Assembly (NCBI GenBank): GCA_005239435.1
Contig: SZNP01000004.1
Coordinates: 372,001-436,000 of the forward strand
Direction: 5' to 3'
Source of the DNA: Halorussus salinisoli
GTDB taxonomy: Archaea > Halobacteriota > Halobacteria > Halobacteriales > Haladaptataceae
Length of the DNA stretch: 64,000 nucleotides
Below the pieces are notes generated by a model. That model made no database searches and was not told the origin of the DNA. It was given only the letters and a program-made list of their open reading frames with translations. Below are positions 17,214 to 26,585 of the stretch, in pieces. The position numbers and the translations under genes were made by a program. Positions within the stretch are counted from its first letter, which is position 1. Each line of letters begins with the position of its first letter.

Positions 17214-18938
17214 TCAGTCGGCAGTTCCCCTCTCGGTCGTCTGCAGGTCCTGTTCGCTCTCCAGGTGCGAGAGGAGCGTCTCGTGGACCGCGCCGTTCGA
17301 GCCGACCAGTTCGTTGCGCGACCCGTCGTCCGGGAGCGGGTCGTACGCGCTCCCATCGGTGTTCGAGATGGTGGCTCCCGCGGCCTCGGCGATGACAATG
17401 CCGGCCGCGACGTCCCACGGATGGGTGTCGTACTCCCAGACCGCGTCGGCACTCCCGCTGGCGAGGTAACAGAGATTCAGCGCCGCCGACCCGAGACTTC
17501 GGACGCCGCGGGTTTCCCGGTAGCAGTGCGAAAGGAAAGCGCCGTCCGGGTCGTACCCCGACAGCAACATGCACTCGTCGAGCGAGTCGCGATCCGTCGT
17601 CGAAATCGGCGACCCGTCGAGGCGTGCCTGCTCGCCCTCGACTGCGCTGAACATCTCGTCGGTTTCAGGCGCGTAAACGACGCCCATGACCGGTCTATCG
17701 TCCTTCAGGAGGCCGATAGACACGGCGTAGTTGGGGTTCCCGTGCGCGAAATTACCGGTTCCGTCGAGCGGGTCGACGAGCCACGTGTACTCCCCGTCGC
17801 CTTCTATCGCGTCGCTTTCCTCCGAACGGATGCCGTGGTTCGGGAACTCGTTCGCGATGACGGTCGTGATGATATTGTCGGCCTTGTAGTCGGCTTCCGT
17901 GACGATGTCCGACTTGTCCGACTTGTACTCGACCGACTCGGTCTGCCCGTGGAGTTCACGCAGCGGTTCGCCGGCCGCGCGCGCTGCTTCCTCGGCCACC
18001 TCCTTCGCGCGGCGAAGCAGGTCTTCCTTCGCGTCGGCCAGGTCCGTGTCGACCGGGAGCAGGTGCTGTTTCCCCGTATCGTGGCGGTCTTCGCGAACGC
18101 TCCAACCGAGTTTCTCCGACACCGACGTGAAGAAGTCGTCGTCGTAACTCGTGTTCACGACGAGCGCGGAGGTATCTGCGCCCTCGATTCTGACGATGTC
18201 TTCCTCGCCGAGTTCCGCGTACGCTCGACCGCCGTCGACCTGCAGGTTCGCCGGTCCGTCGGACACGACGGTGATGGACGTTCCCGCGTCGACGACGAGC
18301 GGGCGAACGCCCATCCGGTGGGTATGTAGCGGTACGACCTGGAGCGACGCGTTGTTCTTGGGATACTGGACCGGTCCCATCGCAGACAACGAGACGCCCG
18401 TCGACCCCGTCGGCGTCGCGACTGCGAGGCCGCTGCCTTCGTACTCTCCGACAAACTCGTCGTCCGCGAACACCTGCAACCGCGTTATCTTGCGGTCCAC
18501 CGGATTCTCCGGCGGGACGTGTTCGATCATGACGTCGTTGATGCCCGTACAGTCGACGCCGTTCGCTTCCACCTGGAGTTGCTGGCGCTCGTCGACGTTC
18601 GCCTTCCCCCGAATCACTTCGTCGAGCGCATCGGTGAGTTCGTCCGGTGCGATACTAGCGAGGAAGGCGAGCGTTCCGGCGTTGACCCCGAGAATCGGTA
18701 TCTCTCTGGGGCTGAACTGCCGAACGCCCTCGAGGTACGTTCCGTCGCCGCCGAGCGTGACCCCGAGATACTCCGTTCCGTGCGTGTACACCGACTCGAT
18801 GTCGTCGCCGACTGGAACTGCGTTCACCCGAACGTCGTAGTCGTCGGCCCAGGCTTCGATTTCGGCGAGTTCTTCGTCGCTATCGGGGCTCACGAGCGTG
18901 ATTATCTCTTCTATCGTTGCTAACCGTCTTCCGTACAT
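17214..18938 (-). CDS. Fused NAD kinase and inositol-monophosphatase-family phosphatase
   Basis: 574 residues, two enzymes in one chain. Residues 1-270 are an ATP-NAD kinase: GGDGT at 63-67, GVNAGTLAFL, GINDVMIEH, GSTGVSLSAMGP. Residues from about 310 on are an IMPase-family phosphatase: SDIVTEADYKAD, the metal-binding WLVDPLDGTGNF, SGSADAVWEYDTHPWDVAAG. In Methanocaldococcus a fused protein makes and removes the 2'-phosphate of NADP, but with the phosphatase first; here the order is reversed. It would set the NADP/NAD balance, which is relevant to the F420:NADP oxidoreductase nearby. Standalone leftward gene downstream of cofH. Confidence 0.88.
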   Translation of the reverse strand: MYGRRLATIEEIITLVSPDSDEELAEIEAWADDYDVRVNAVPVGDDIESVYTHGTEYLGVTLGGDGTYLEGVRQFSPREIPILGVNAGTLAFLASIAPDELTDALDEVIRGKANVDERQQLQVEANGVDCTGINDVMIEHVPPENPVDRKITRLQVFADDEFVGEYEGSGLAVATPTGSTGVSLSAMGPVQYPKNNASLQVVPLHTHRMGVRPLVVDAGTSITVVSDGPANLQVDGGRAYAELGEEDIVRIEGADTSALVVNTSYDDDFFTSVSEKLGWSVREDRHDTGKQHLLPVDTDLADAKEDLLRRAKEVAEEAARAAGEPLRELHGQTESVEYKSDKSDIVTEADYKADNIITTVIANEFPNHGIRSEESDAIEGDGEYTWLVDPLDGTGNFAHGNPNYAVSIGLLKDDRPVMGVVYAPETDEMFSAVEGEQARLDGSPISTTDRDSLDECMLLSGYDPDGAFLSHCYRETRGVRSLGSAALNLCYLASGSADAVWEYDTHPWDVAAGIVIAEAAGATISNTDGSAYDPLPDDGSRNELVGSNGAVHETLLSHLESEQDLQTTERGTAD

Positions 18939-19100
18939 GGTTGTCTCCGCACTAGCCGTATTCGTACGTACGGGTCGCTGACGCTTCCGTCGGTAGTAGG
19001 CTAGCGTACGACCTCATTAACAGAGGTGTTCCGTATAAACTTCGTGTCGTTTGTCACGTCTGCCACCGGGTGTGTGAGATGTTGGCATGCGAAGGTGGTC

Positions 19101-19114
19101 ACCACAGAACTGTG
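19101..19114. promoter_or_regulatory. Palindrome between cofH and the NAD kinase fusion gene
   Basis: CCACAGAACTGTGG: 6-base arms around AA, overlapping GTGGTCACCAC just before. It lies 163 bases upstream of the NAD kinase fusion start and 29 bases past the cofH stop. An operator or a transcript hairpin are both possible. Confidence 0.35.
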
Positions 19115-19142
19115 GCAAAACCGCCTGAAAATCGCTGCCGGA

Positions 19143-20501
19143 TTACTCCGAAAGAAGCGGTGTACCGTCGGCCTTCGGACCGAGTTTCGGGCCGACCGTT
19201 CCGTCAGAATGCGGAATCGAACGCCGTTCGGTGTAGTCGGTTGACCGCTCGACCGGTACGCGCCCGATAGCGGTAATCATATCGACGTAGTCCCGAAACG
19301 ACCGAAACTCCCCGTGGGCACCGCCGGCCCGCTTGGTAATCTCCTCGGACAGCAGCGTCCCCATGAAGTCGTCTGCGCCGCAGTTCAACATCTTGAGTCC
19401 GTGTTCGTCGCCGAACTTGACCCAGGAGGACTGGATGTGGTCGACGTTGTCGAGGAAGAGTCGCGACACGGCGGTCATCAGTTCGTCCTCTTCGCGGGTT
19501 GCGCCACCGTCGACCACCCCGTACTCGGCGAGCGGTGTCTGCTCGTGGACGAAAGAGAGCGGGACGAACTCGGTAATGTTGCCGGTTCGGTCCTGCAGTT
19601 CGCGCACTACCTGCAGGTGTTCAACGCGATGTTTCGCATTCTCGATATGACCGTACATGATCGTTGCCGTCATGGGGAGGCCGACGTTTGCAGCGGCCTC
19701 CATGGCGGTCACCCACTCGTCCGTCCCGATTTTCCCGGGACAGAGCACGTCACGCACTTCGTCGACGAGAATCTCTGCGGCGGTCCCCGGAACGCTGTCT
19801 AGTCCGGCGTCCTTCAGCCGAGCGTAAACCTCCTCGTAGTCCCAGTCCGTTCCGCGCCGGGCGTGATACGCCTCTTCCGGAGTCATCGAGTGGACGTGCA
19901 CGTCGTCCACGCTCATCGCTCGTAACTGTTCACAGTACGTTCCAGGGTCGTCGTCGTACGCGGAAGCCGGCTTGTAGTTGACGTCGCCGTGGCCGTTCGC
20001 CGCCAGCAGTTCACGATGTTCGTCGTCGAGAACGAGTGCGGGATGGAGGCCGCTGACGGAACACACCTCGTAGATACCGCGGTCGACGGCGTCTCGCACG
20101 ATTTCGCGGGATTCCGTGGGCGTCTTCGTGAAGCCGTTGTGGTCTTCCGCGTGCTCTGTCTCGAACTTCTTTGCGGAGTTCTTGAAGTTACAGAACAGAC
20201 AACCGGTGTTGCAAGCGGTTGTGACGTTGTTGTTGATGTTTGCGACGAACGTGACCTCCTCACCGACGATCTCCGCACGCCGGCGGTCGGCTATTCTGAG
20301 CACTGCTTCCTTGCGCTCGCCGTCTACTCCCGGCCGGTCGGTTCCGGTCGTGAGGAGTTCGACTCCGTCCGCGACGGTGAGGCGTTCGCCCTGCTTTGCC
20401 TTCTCGAGAGCGTTCTCGAACGACTGGTCCGTCTCGGGACGATGTTCGTACACCGTCTTCCCCGATGGACCGGTCACTTCGGCGCGAAAGATATCGGCCA
20501 T
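19143..20501 (-). CDS. cofH: FO synthase subunit CofH (radical SAM, coenzyme F420 biosynthesis)
   Basis: 452-residue radical-SAM enzyme making the deazaflavin ring of coenzyme F420. It joins 4-hydroxybenzyl from tyrosine to the ribitylaminouracil. CNTGCLFCNF provides the CxxxCxxC iron-sulfur motif. ANINNNVTTACN, EVCSVSGLHP, PGTAAEILVDEVRD and HIQSSWVKFG are family signatures. Start chosen at the ATG at 20501 (MADIFRAEV); nine more codons are open upstream. No CofG is visible in the window, but CofC lies at 37682. The extended C-terminal tail past the domain (SIPHSDGTVGPKLG) is common in haloarchaeal copies. Confidence 0.85.
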   Translation of the reverse strand: MADIFRAEVTGPSGKTVYEHRPETDQSFENALEKAKQGERLTVADGVELLTTGTDRPGVDGERKEAVLRIADRRRAEIVGEEVTFVANINNNVTTACNTGCLFCNFKNSAKKFETEHAEDHNGFTKTPTESREIVRDAVDRGIYEVCSVSGLHPALVLDDEHRELLAANGHGDVNYKPASAYDDDPGTYCEQLRAMSVDDVHVHSMTPEEAYHARRGTDWDYEEVYARLKDAGLDSVPGTAAEILVDEVRDVLCPGKIGTDEWVTAMEAAANVGLPMTATIMYGHIENAKHRVEHLQVVRELQDRTGNITEFVPLSFVHEQTPLAEYGVVDGGATREEDELMTAVSRLFLDNVDHIQSSWVKFGDEHGLKMLNCGADDFMGTLLSEEITKRAGGAHGEFRSFRDYVDMITAIGRVPVERSTDYTERRSIPHSDGTVGPKLGPKADGTPLLSE

Positions 20502-20705
20502 ACTTGTACTACGACTGTCGGCTGACAAAAAAGTTGACCGCTCGGACGGTTCCCAGCGTTTCGCTCTCCGGGGGCGTATACAGAGAGTTGAACGGAGCGT
20601 GTACGAAAACGAGACATCTGTTAACGTCCCTCAAGAAGACGTGTGGATCTATACGCCGGACCGCTACGGCGTGGTATTTAAGTAGTATCGCTCTGTTCAT
20701 TCAGC

Positions 20706-21965
20706 ATGGCGATGGACCACGTAACCACGCTAGAGTGTACCATCTGTGGAAAGGAGTACGACCCTGACCAGGTCATCTACACCTGCTCCGAGCACGAAGG
20801 CGTCAAAGGGATTCTGGAGGTAAAATACGACTACGACGTCATCCACGACAATTTCGACGCCGAACTCGACGGCAGTATCGCGACCCAGTGGAAGTACGAG
20901 GCGTTCCTCCCGGTTCACGACGACGCAGACCCCGTAACGCTCAACGAGGGTGGAACGGATCTCTTCGACGCACCGAATCTCAGCGACGAACTCGGCGTTA
21001 CGACGCTCGTGAAAGACGACGGCCGCAACCCGACCGGCTGTTTCAAAGACCGAGCGAGTTCCATCGCGGTGACGAAGGCCAGCAACGCGGGTCGAGACAT
21101 CATCACGTGCGCGTCGACCGGCAACGCCGCCGCCTCGCTGTCCGGGTACGCCGCGCGCGGCGGTCTCGACTGCCGAATCTTCGTTCCGGGAGACGCCCCC
21201 GCCGGGAAACTGGCCCAGCCGTTGGTGTACGGTGCGGACGTGCTCGCGGTCAATGGCTCCTACGACGAGGCCTACGACCTCAGCGTCACGGTTACCGACG
21301 AGTACGGCTGGTACAACCGCAACGCGGCGATCAACCCGTTCCAGGTCGAGGGCAAGCGAACGGTCGGCCACGAACTGGCCGAACAGTCGAAGGTACGCGG
21401 CGAGGTTCCCGACTGGGTCGTCTTCTCGATGGGCGACGGGTGCACCATCGCGGGGGCGTGGAAGGGGTTCCGCGAGTTCTACGACCTCGACTACGTGGAG
21501 GACACGCCGAAGATGCTCGGCGTGCAGGCCGAGGGCGCCTCCGCGATTCACGACGCGTTCCACGCGCACGAGGACGTCGACGAAATCGCCGACACGCTGG
21601 CGGACAGCATCGCCGTCGGCCGCCCGCGAAACACCGTCAAAGCGTGTCGCGCGCTCGAGGAGAGCGACGGTACGTCCGTTCTGGTCAGCGACGAGGATAT
21701 CCTCGAAGCTGAAAAACTGCTCGGGAGCACCGAGGGGATATACTCCGAACCCGCCGGCGCGGCGCCGGTCGCCGGCGTTCGGAAAGCCCTAGAAGACGGT
21801 ATCGTCGACCCCGACGAAACTGTCGTCGTCAACTCCACCGGCTTCGGCCTGAAGGACACCGAGAGTGCGAAGAAAGCGACCGGCGACGTCGAACGCATCG
21901 ATCCAGAACTCTCGGAAGTCCGGAACCTCTACGGTGACGCCCAGGGAACCGTCGCGGACGACTAA
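20706..21965 (+). CDS. thrC: Threonine synthase family PLP enzyme
   Basis: 419-residue fold-type II PLP enzyme. The N-terminus has a zinc-ribbon half, CTICGKEY and a third Cys in YTCSEH, as in archaeal threonine synthases. The PLP lysine is in TGCFKDRAS, the phosphate-binding loop in CASTGNAAAS, and the C-terminal NSTGFGLKD is typical. A TATA-like GTATTTAAG sits about 30 bases before the ATG, fitting a leaderless start. Threonine synthesis is the default call. In the E. coli purine cluster the related position is held by the PLP enzyme YgeX (diaminopropionate lyase), so a catabolic role here should be kept open, though the sequence favours ThrC. Confidence 0.82.
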   Translation: MAMDHVTTLECTICGKEYDPDQVIYTCSEHEGVKGILEVKYDYDVIHDNFDAELDGSIATQWKYEAFLPVHDDADPVTLNEGGTDLFDAPNLSDELGVTTLVKDDGRNPTGCFKDRASSIAVTKASNAGRDIITCASTGNAAASLSGYAARGGLDCRIFVPGDAPAGKLAQPLVYGADVLAVNGSYDEAYDLSVTVTDEYGWYNRNAAINPFQVEGKRTVGHELAEQSKVRGEVPDWVVFSMGDGCTIAGAWKGFREFYDLDYVEDTPKMLGVQAEGASAIHDAFHAHEDVDEIADTLADSIAVGRPRNTVKACRALEESDGTSVLVSDEDILEAEKLLGSTEGIYSEPAGAAPVAGVRKALEDGIVDPDETVVVNSTGFGLKDTESAKKATGDVERIDPELSEVRNLYGDAQGTVADD

Positions 21966-22223
21966 TACCCGGAGATTCGGTGCTGCCAGTCGTCCTTCGG
22001 CGGTAGCTTCGTGACGTGAGCCCGATTTGACGAAGGTTCTTGGGCGACTGCGCCTCCCGGAATCGGGCGGATTCTCGATGCTATCCCTGCCGGTCAGTGG
22101 AACGTGAAAAGAGCGCAAGCAGAACGCCAGGCGATGCCACTGACCGTGAGCCGTCTGTGCGTGAGGCCACGTTCCGTTCGACGAACGGTTTATCTCTATA
22201 CAAAAGGGGGTGTCCGCTCGGCG

Positions 22224-23261
22224 TTACATGTATCCGTCCGCGAATTCCTCGATCATGAGGCGGGGATCGTCCCCGAGGGGGTAGAGGATGGGACACTGAC
22301 AGCCGTTCTCCGCGTACTCGCGGACCTTCTGCCGGCACTGCTCGGGCGTCCCACTGGCGGTTAGCTTGTGGACTACTTCGTCGGGGATGAGGTGCATTCC
22401 CTCCTTGATATCGTCCTTGTCGGCTGGCCATCCGCCGATGGCCTCGCCGACCTCGTCGATGAGGTCCTGGCTCACGCCGCTCGCCTTCATGATGTGGGGC
22501 TGTTGGCCCAGATACTGGGTGATGAGTTCACGGGCGTTGTCGAGCGCCTTGTCGGTGTCGTGGTCCATCGAACAGACGACCAACTGCGGCCGGTCGATGT
22601 CCTCGAGGCTCCGGTCGGCGCGTTCGGCGCCCGTCTCGAGGGCGTCGAGCGCCTTCTGGTTGTACTCAGGGCTGACGAGGTAGTTGAGCAGCGCTCCGTC
22701 AGCGAAGTGGCCGGTCAGTTCCAGCATCTTGAACCCGGTTGCGCCGACGTAGACGGGCACCGTGCGGGGTCCGGAGTCGCCGTGGACGACGTCGAGTTCG
22801 ATGTCGCGGACGTTCACGAACTCGCCGTCGTAGGTGACGTTCTCCATGTCGAGGAGCCGTTTCGTCACCTCGACGCACTCGCGCATGGCCCGTAGCGGGT
22901 TCGAGCGGTCGATGCCGACCTTCTCGGCGAGCGGGTCCCACCACGCACCGATGCCACAGAGGACGCGGTTCGGCCCGGCGAGTTCCTCGAGCGTGCTCAT
23001 CGTCTGGGCGATGAGCGCCGTGTTACGCGTCCAGTTGTTGATTACTCCAGAGCCGATCTTGATGTCGTCAGTTACCGCGGCGTAGGCGGCCATGGGGGTG
23101 ATCGCGTCGCGGGCGAGACGAGACTCGGCCTGCCAGGCCTCGTCGAAGCCGTTCTCCTCCGCGTACTGCACCAGTTCCATGTTCTCCCGGATGGGATGTT
23201 TGTCCTGGAGATAAAGTCCGACACGGTCTCCTCGATCGCTCACTCTGTTCGTATCACTCAT
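22224..23261 (-). CDS. F420-dependent luciferase-like (LLM) oxidoreductase
   Basis: 345 residues of the luciferase-like monooxygenase group, close in style to Mer (methylene-tetrahydromethanopterin reductase) and F420-dependent dehydrogenases. The beta-barrel landmarks [43 protein letters not shown] and the terminal TASGTPEQC are visible. No signal or membrane part. Start at the ATG at 23261, because the TATA box at 23291-23300 puts transcription start about ten bases before it; an ATG at 23288 would lie too close to the TATA box. Substrate unknown; its place among amidohydrolases suggests a catabolic redox step. Confidence 0.82.
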   Translation of the reverse strand: MSDTNRVSDRGDRVGLYLQDKHPIRENMELVQYAEENGFDEAWQAESRLARDAITPMAAYAAVTDDIKIGSGVINNWTRNTALIAQTMSTLEELAGPNRVLCGIGAWWDPLAEKVGIDRSNPLRAMRECVEVTKRLLDMENVTYDGEFVNVRDIELDVVHGDSGPRTVPVYVGATGFKMLELTGHFADGALLNYLVSPEYNQKALDALETGAERADRSLEDIDRPQLVVCSMDHDTDKALDNARELITQYLGQQPHIMKASGVSQDLIDEVGEAIGGWPADKDDIKEGMHLIPDEVVHKLTASGTPEQCRQKVREYAENGCQCPILYPLGDDPRLMIEEFADGYM

Positions 23262-23290
23262 GGAGTCCTTCTTGAAGTAGACCGACATCT

Positions 23291-23300
23291 CATATATAAC
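23291..23300 (-). promoter_or_regulatory. TATA box of the LLM oxidoreductase gene
   Basis: GTTATATATG on the minus strand, about 35 bases from the chosen ATG. It decides between the two candidate starts. Confidence 0.55.
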
Positions 23301-23338
23301 TATGGGTGTGTCTAACAACAATATCCCTCCACGCGATT

Positions 23339-23355
23339 CGACACACTGTGTGTCG
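23339..23355. promoter_or_regulatory. 17-base perfect palindrome upstream of the LLM oxidoreductase
   Basis: CGACACACTGTGTGTCG, 40 bases upstream of the TATA box. A related sequence (CCACAAACTGTGTGTGG, 38459-38475) lies upstream of cofC, sharing 12 of 17 bases. Both are next to F420-linked genes, which suggests a shared regulator. Confidence 0.5.
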
Positions 23356-23415
23356 AGGTCACCGACTCCAATTTGTCGGACCGAGAATCGGTGGCGGTCA
23401 CCGGCCGCGTCAGAC

Positions 23416-25071
23416 TCACTCAGAAGGTGCTCGTTCGGTCGCTTTGCGGTCGAAAAACGGTCGAGCGTTACCGTCCCACTCGTCGGTCGAACGCAGGACG
23501 GACCCGTTCCGAATCTCCGTCCGCTCACCGTTTTCGACTGCGATTTCCCCGCCGACGAGCACGTAATCCATGCCGTCCGTCAACTGGAACGGGTCTTCGT
23601 AGGTCGCGTTGGCCGACACGTCCGATAGTTCGAAAACGACGAGGTCCGCGACGTATCCTTCCTTCACGTACCCACGGTCCTCCAGGCCCAGGATGTCGGC
23701 CGGACGACCGGCGGCCTTGTAAGCCATGCGTTCGGGCGAGAGCACCTCGCGGTCGCACACGTAGCGTTCGAGGATTCGACCGAACGTTGCGATAGCCCGC
23801 GGATGGGGCTTGCCACCGAAGATGCCGTCGGTGCAGAATGTCCCCCGCTCGTCGGCGAGGAAGCGCTCGATGTCCTCCTCGGACATGATGAAGTCGGCCA
23901 TCGTTACGTCGAGGTCTTCCTCGACGAGCAGTTCGCACATCGCCTCGACGGGTTCGAGATCGCGCTCGTCCGCAATCTCGGCCACGGTCTCGCCCTGGTG
24001 GGTGCCGCTAGCGGTCCTGGTGATGAGGATGTTGTCCCACGTGCCGGCCGCCCGAGCGAGATTCTCCCACTCGCCGGGCGAATCGATGTCGTCGGCGATT
24101 CGCGTCACCGTTTCGGCGTCTCGTAACCGCTCGAGGATGTCCGCGGAGTCGCCCTGACGGGCCCACGGTGGTAAGAGCGCGGTCAGCATGGTCGACCCCG
24201 CCGTGTACGGGTACTGGTCGAACGAGACGCGGTGGTCGGCGGCTTCCGCTTCGTCGAACAGGCCGAGCACCGCCTCGGACTTCCCCCAGTTCTGTTGCCC
24301 GCCCACCTTGAGGTGGGAGACGTGCGCGTGACACCCGCCGCGCTGGCAGATATCGATGTACCGGTCGATAGATTCGACGACGTAGTCCGTCTCGTTCCAG
24401 ACGTGGGAGACCATGAACGAGTCGCGCTCGGCGAGGCTCTCCGCCAGCGCCTCGAGTTCGTCGTCGCGACCGTAGGAACTGGGCGGATAGATCATCCCCT
24501 TCGACATCCCGAACGCACCGTCGTCGATAGCCGCCTGCAGTTCCGCCTTCACGGTCTGGACCTCCGGTTCCGAGAGTTCGCGGTCCTCGAATCCAGCGAC
24601 GAGCGACCGCAGGTTTCCGTGTGGAGCGTAGTAGGCCGCGTTGACGGCCGGGTCGGCCGCATCGAGTTCGTCCAGATACTCGCCGACAGTCTCCCACGGC
24701 CACGCTCCGTTCACGGTCCCGTCGAGCGACTGGATTCGCGTGGCCCACTCGGATTTCAGGTCCGCCGGAACTGGTGCGACGCTGACGCCGTCCTGTCCGA
24801 GCACCTCGGTCGTGATGCCCTGGGTCAGCTTCTCTTCGGCCCCCGGCGTGTGGAGGAGTCGTAAGTCCGAGTGAGCGTGCATGTCGACGAAACCGGGCGC
24901 GAGGTAGGCTCCGTCGAGGTCTATCACGCGGTTCGCGCCGATGGGTTCGTCGGCGATTCGCTGTATTCGTCCGTCTGCGACCAGGAGATGTCCGTCGTAG
25001 CCGTCCTGACCGCTCCCGTCGAGGATTCGCGCGTTTCGAAATTCGAGCGAACCGCTGCGCTGTGAGGCCAT
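23416..25071 (-). CDS. N-acyl-D-amino-acid deacylase family amidohydrolase
   Basis: 551-residue metallo-amidohydrolase of the D-aminoacylase / dipeptidase group. FVDMHAHSD gives the first His pair. Other landmarks are [37 protein letters not shown] (metal His), [10 protein letters not shown], and [15 protein letters not shown] with the catalytic Asp. Length fits the family (480-550). It faces the M20 hydrolase gene across a divergent 177-base region and would cleave N-acyl, N-carbamoyl or N-formimino groups; in this cluster a purine-derived ureido or formimino acid is a reasonable substrate, but this is inference. Confidence 0.85.
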   Translation of the reverse strand: MASQRSGSLEFRNARILDGSGQDGYDGHLLVADGRIQRIADEPIGANRVIDLDGAYLAPGFVDMHAHSDLRLLHTPGAEEKLTQGITTEVLGQDGVSVAPVPADLKSEWATRIQSLDGTVNGAWPWETVGEYLDELDAADPAVNAAYYAPHGNLRSLVAGFEDRELSEPEVQTVKAELQAAIDDGAFGMSKGMIYPPSSYGRDDELEALAESLAERDSFMVSHVWNETDYVVESIDRYIDICQRGGCHAHVSHLKVGGQQNWGKSEAVLGLFDEAEAADHRVSFDQYPYTAGSTMLTALLPPWARQGDSADILERLRDAETVTRIADDIDSPGEWENLARAAGTWDNILITRTASGTHQGETVAEIADERDLEPVEAMCELLVEEDLDVTMADFIMSEEDIERFLADERGTFCTDGIFGGKPHPRAIATFGRILERYVCDREVLSPERMAYKAAGRPADILGLEDRGYVKEGYVADLVVFELSDVSANATYEDPFQLTDGMDYVLVGGEIAVENGERTEIRNGSVLRSTDEWDGNARPFFDRKATERAPSE

Positions 25072-25248
25072 AAACTGAGATTGCTTATCACCCGTTTTGT
25101 TCTTTCGGTAGATATTATATTTGACACGTTCGGGGCAGTTGTCTCCGTCGCGACCTAACTACGGGAAGAGATCACCGTCGTGCGCAGAACTCAGTGGATG
25201 CCATATCTCGTCGGAATGTTAAAGTTGATACTGCTGGTTGATTCGTTC

Positions 25249-26481
25249 ATGCCGGACGTCACTATCGACAACCAGCGGTACCGGGAACGATTCGAGGAGT
25301 TCAGCCAAATCGGCGCCACGGAAAACGACGGCGTCAATCGACCGTCGCTGTCGGACGAGAACAAGGAGGCTCGCGACAGGATCGTCGAGTGGTTCCACGA
25401 GGCTGGCCTGGAAGTTACGATCGACGAGATGGGGAACATCTTCGGTCGCCGCGAGGGTGCAAACTCCGACCTCGCCCCGGTCATGTTCGGGTCCCACGTC
25501 GACAGCCAGTACAACGGAGGGCGATTCGACGGCGTCGTCGGCGTCCTCGGGGCCCTCGAAGTGGTCGAGGCGCTCGACGACGCCGACGCCTCGACCGAAC
25601 GGCCGCTCGAAGTCGTCGCCTGGAGCAACGAGGAGGGCGTCCGGTTCCAGCCCGACATGCTCGGTAGCGGGGTGTTCTGTGACGTCTTCGATCTGGAGTA
25701 CGCCTACGAGCGTACGGACAAAGACGGCAACACCTTCGGTGACGAACTCGAACGCATCGGCTACAAGGGCGAGGTACCCTGCGAGCCCCGCGACCTGCAC
25801 TGCTATTTCGAGATGCACGTCGAGCAAGGACCATTCCTCGACCAGCAGGATCTCCCGGTCGCCGCAGTCGAGGGCGTCTTCGGCTTCTCGTGGATGAACG
25901 TCACGTTCGAAGGCCAGGCCAATCACGCCGGCCCGACGCCGATGAACATGCGCCACGATGCGATGGTCGCGACCAGTGATATCGTCCAGGCCGTCCGCCG
26001 TCTCACCGCTACCGAAGGAACCGACCTCGTCGGCACTGTCGGCAGCGTCGACGTCTGGCCGAACGCGATCAACGTGATTCCGGAGACCGTCGAGTTCACC
26101 ATCGACTTCCGCTCGTACGACGACGAGGTCGTCGAGTCGGCCGTCCAGGGTATCAAACGGGAGATCGAGATGGCTGCCGAACGCGAAGGTCTAGAGTACG
26201 AGTTCGAGGAGATCATGCGTATCGACGCGGATCCGTTCGACAAGGACTGCATCGACACGGTCGTCGAGTCGATCGAAGAGCGCGGGTACGACTACACCCG
26301 ACTGGTCAGCGGGGCCGGCCACGACGCGAACTACCTCAACAAGATCTGTCCGACGAGCATGATCTTCGTTCCGAGCGTCGACGGTATCAGTCACCGCGAG
26401 AGCGAGTACACCGAATGGGAGGACATCCGAATCGGGACCGAAGTGCTCCTCGGGGCCGTCCAGAAGAAGGCGAACGAGTAA
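25249..26481 (+). CDS. M20 family amidase, N-carbamoyl-L-amino acid hydrolase / allantoate amidohydrolase-like
   Basis: 410-residue M20 metallo-amidase of the HyuC/AllC/UAH type. FGSHVDSQYNGGRFDGVVG carries the first His and bridging Asp, WSNEEGVRF the catalytic Glu pair, HVEQGPFL another His, and GHDANYL the C-terminal ligand; the lid domain (NHAGPTPMNMRHDA) carries the substrate-binding residues. I start at the ATG at 25249; upstream codons are open but read as a hydrophobic, non-family tail. It releases ammonia and CO2 from N-carbamoyl or ureido acids, the expected step after a ring-opening hydrolase such as the one at 15756. It resembles the E. coli YgeY position. Confidence 0.85.
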   Translation: MPDVTIDNQRYRERFEEFSQIGATENDGVNRPSLSDENKEARDRIVEWFHEAGLEVTIDEMGNIFGRREGANSDLAPVMFGSHVDSQYNGGRFDGVVGVLGALEVVEALDDADASTERPLEVVAWSNEEGVRFQPDMLGSGVFCDVFDLEYAYERTDKDGNTFGDELERIGYKGEVPCEPRDLHCYFEMHVEQGPFLDQQDLPVAAVEGVFGFSWMNVTFEGQANHAGPTPMNMRHDAMVATSDIVQAVRRLTATEGTDLVGTVGSVDVWPNAINVIPETVEFTIDFRSYDDEVVESAVQGIKREIEMAAEREGLEYEFEEIMRIDADPFDKDCIDTVVESIEERGYDYTRLVSGAGHDANYLNKICPTSMIFVPSVDGISHRESEYTEWEDIRIGTEVLLGAVQKKANE

Positions 26482-26585
26482 CGGCCCGGAACTGCAGGAA
26501 CTCTCATCTCGTTCGACGGTATCCCGCGACCGAAACGGGACGGGCAAAAGCATTTTAGAACGTAGATCGAGACTCTACGGTGGAT

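Noticed and set aside
20706..21965. YgeX-type diaminopropionate ammonia-lyase
   Set aside because: The zinc-ribbon start and TGCFKDRAS fit threonine synthase better; the alternative is noted in the entry only.
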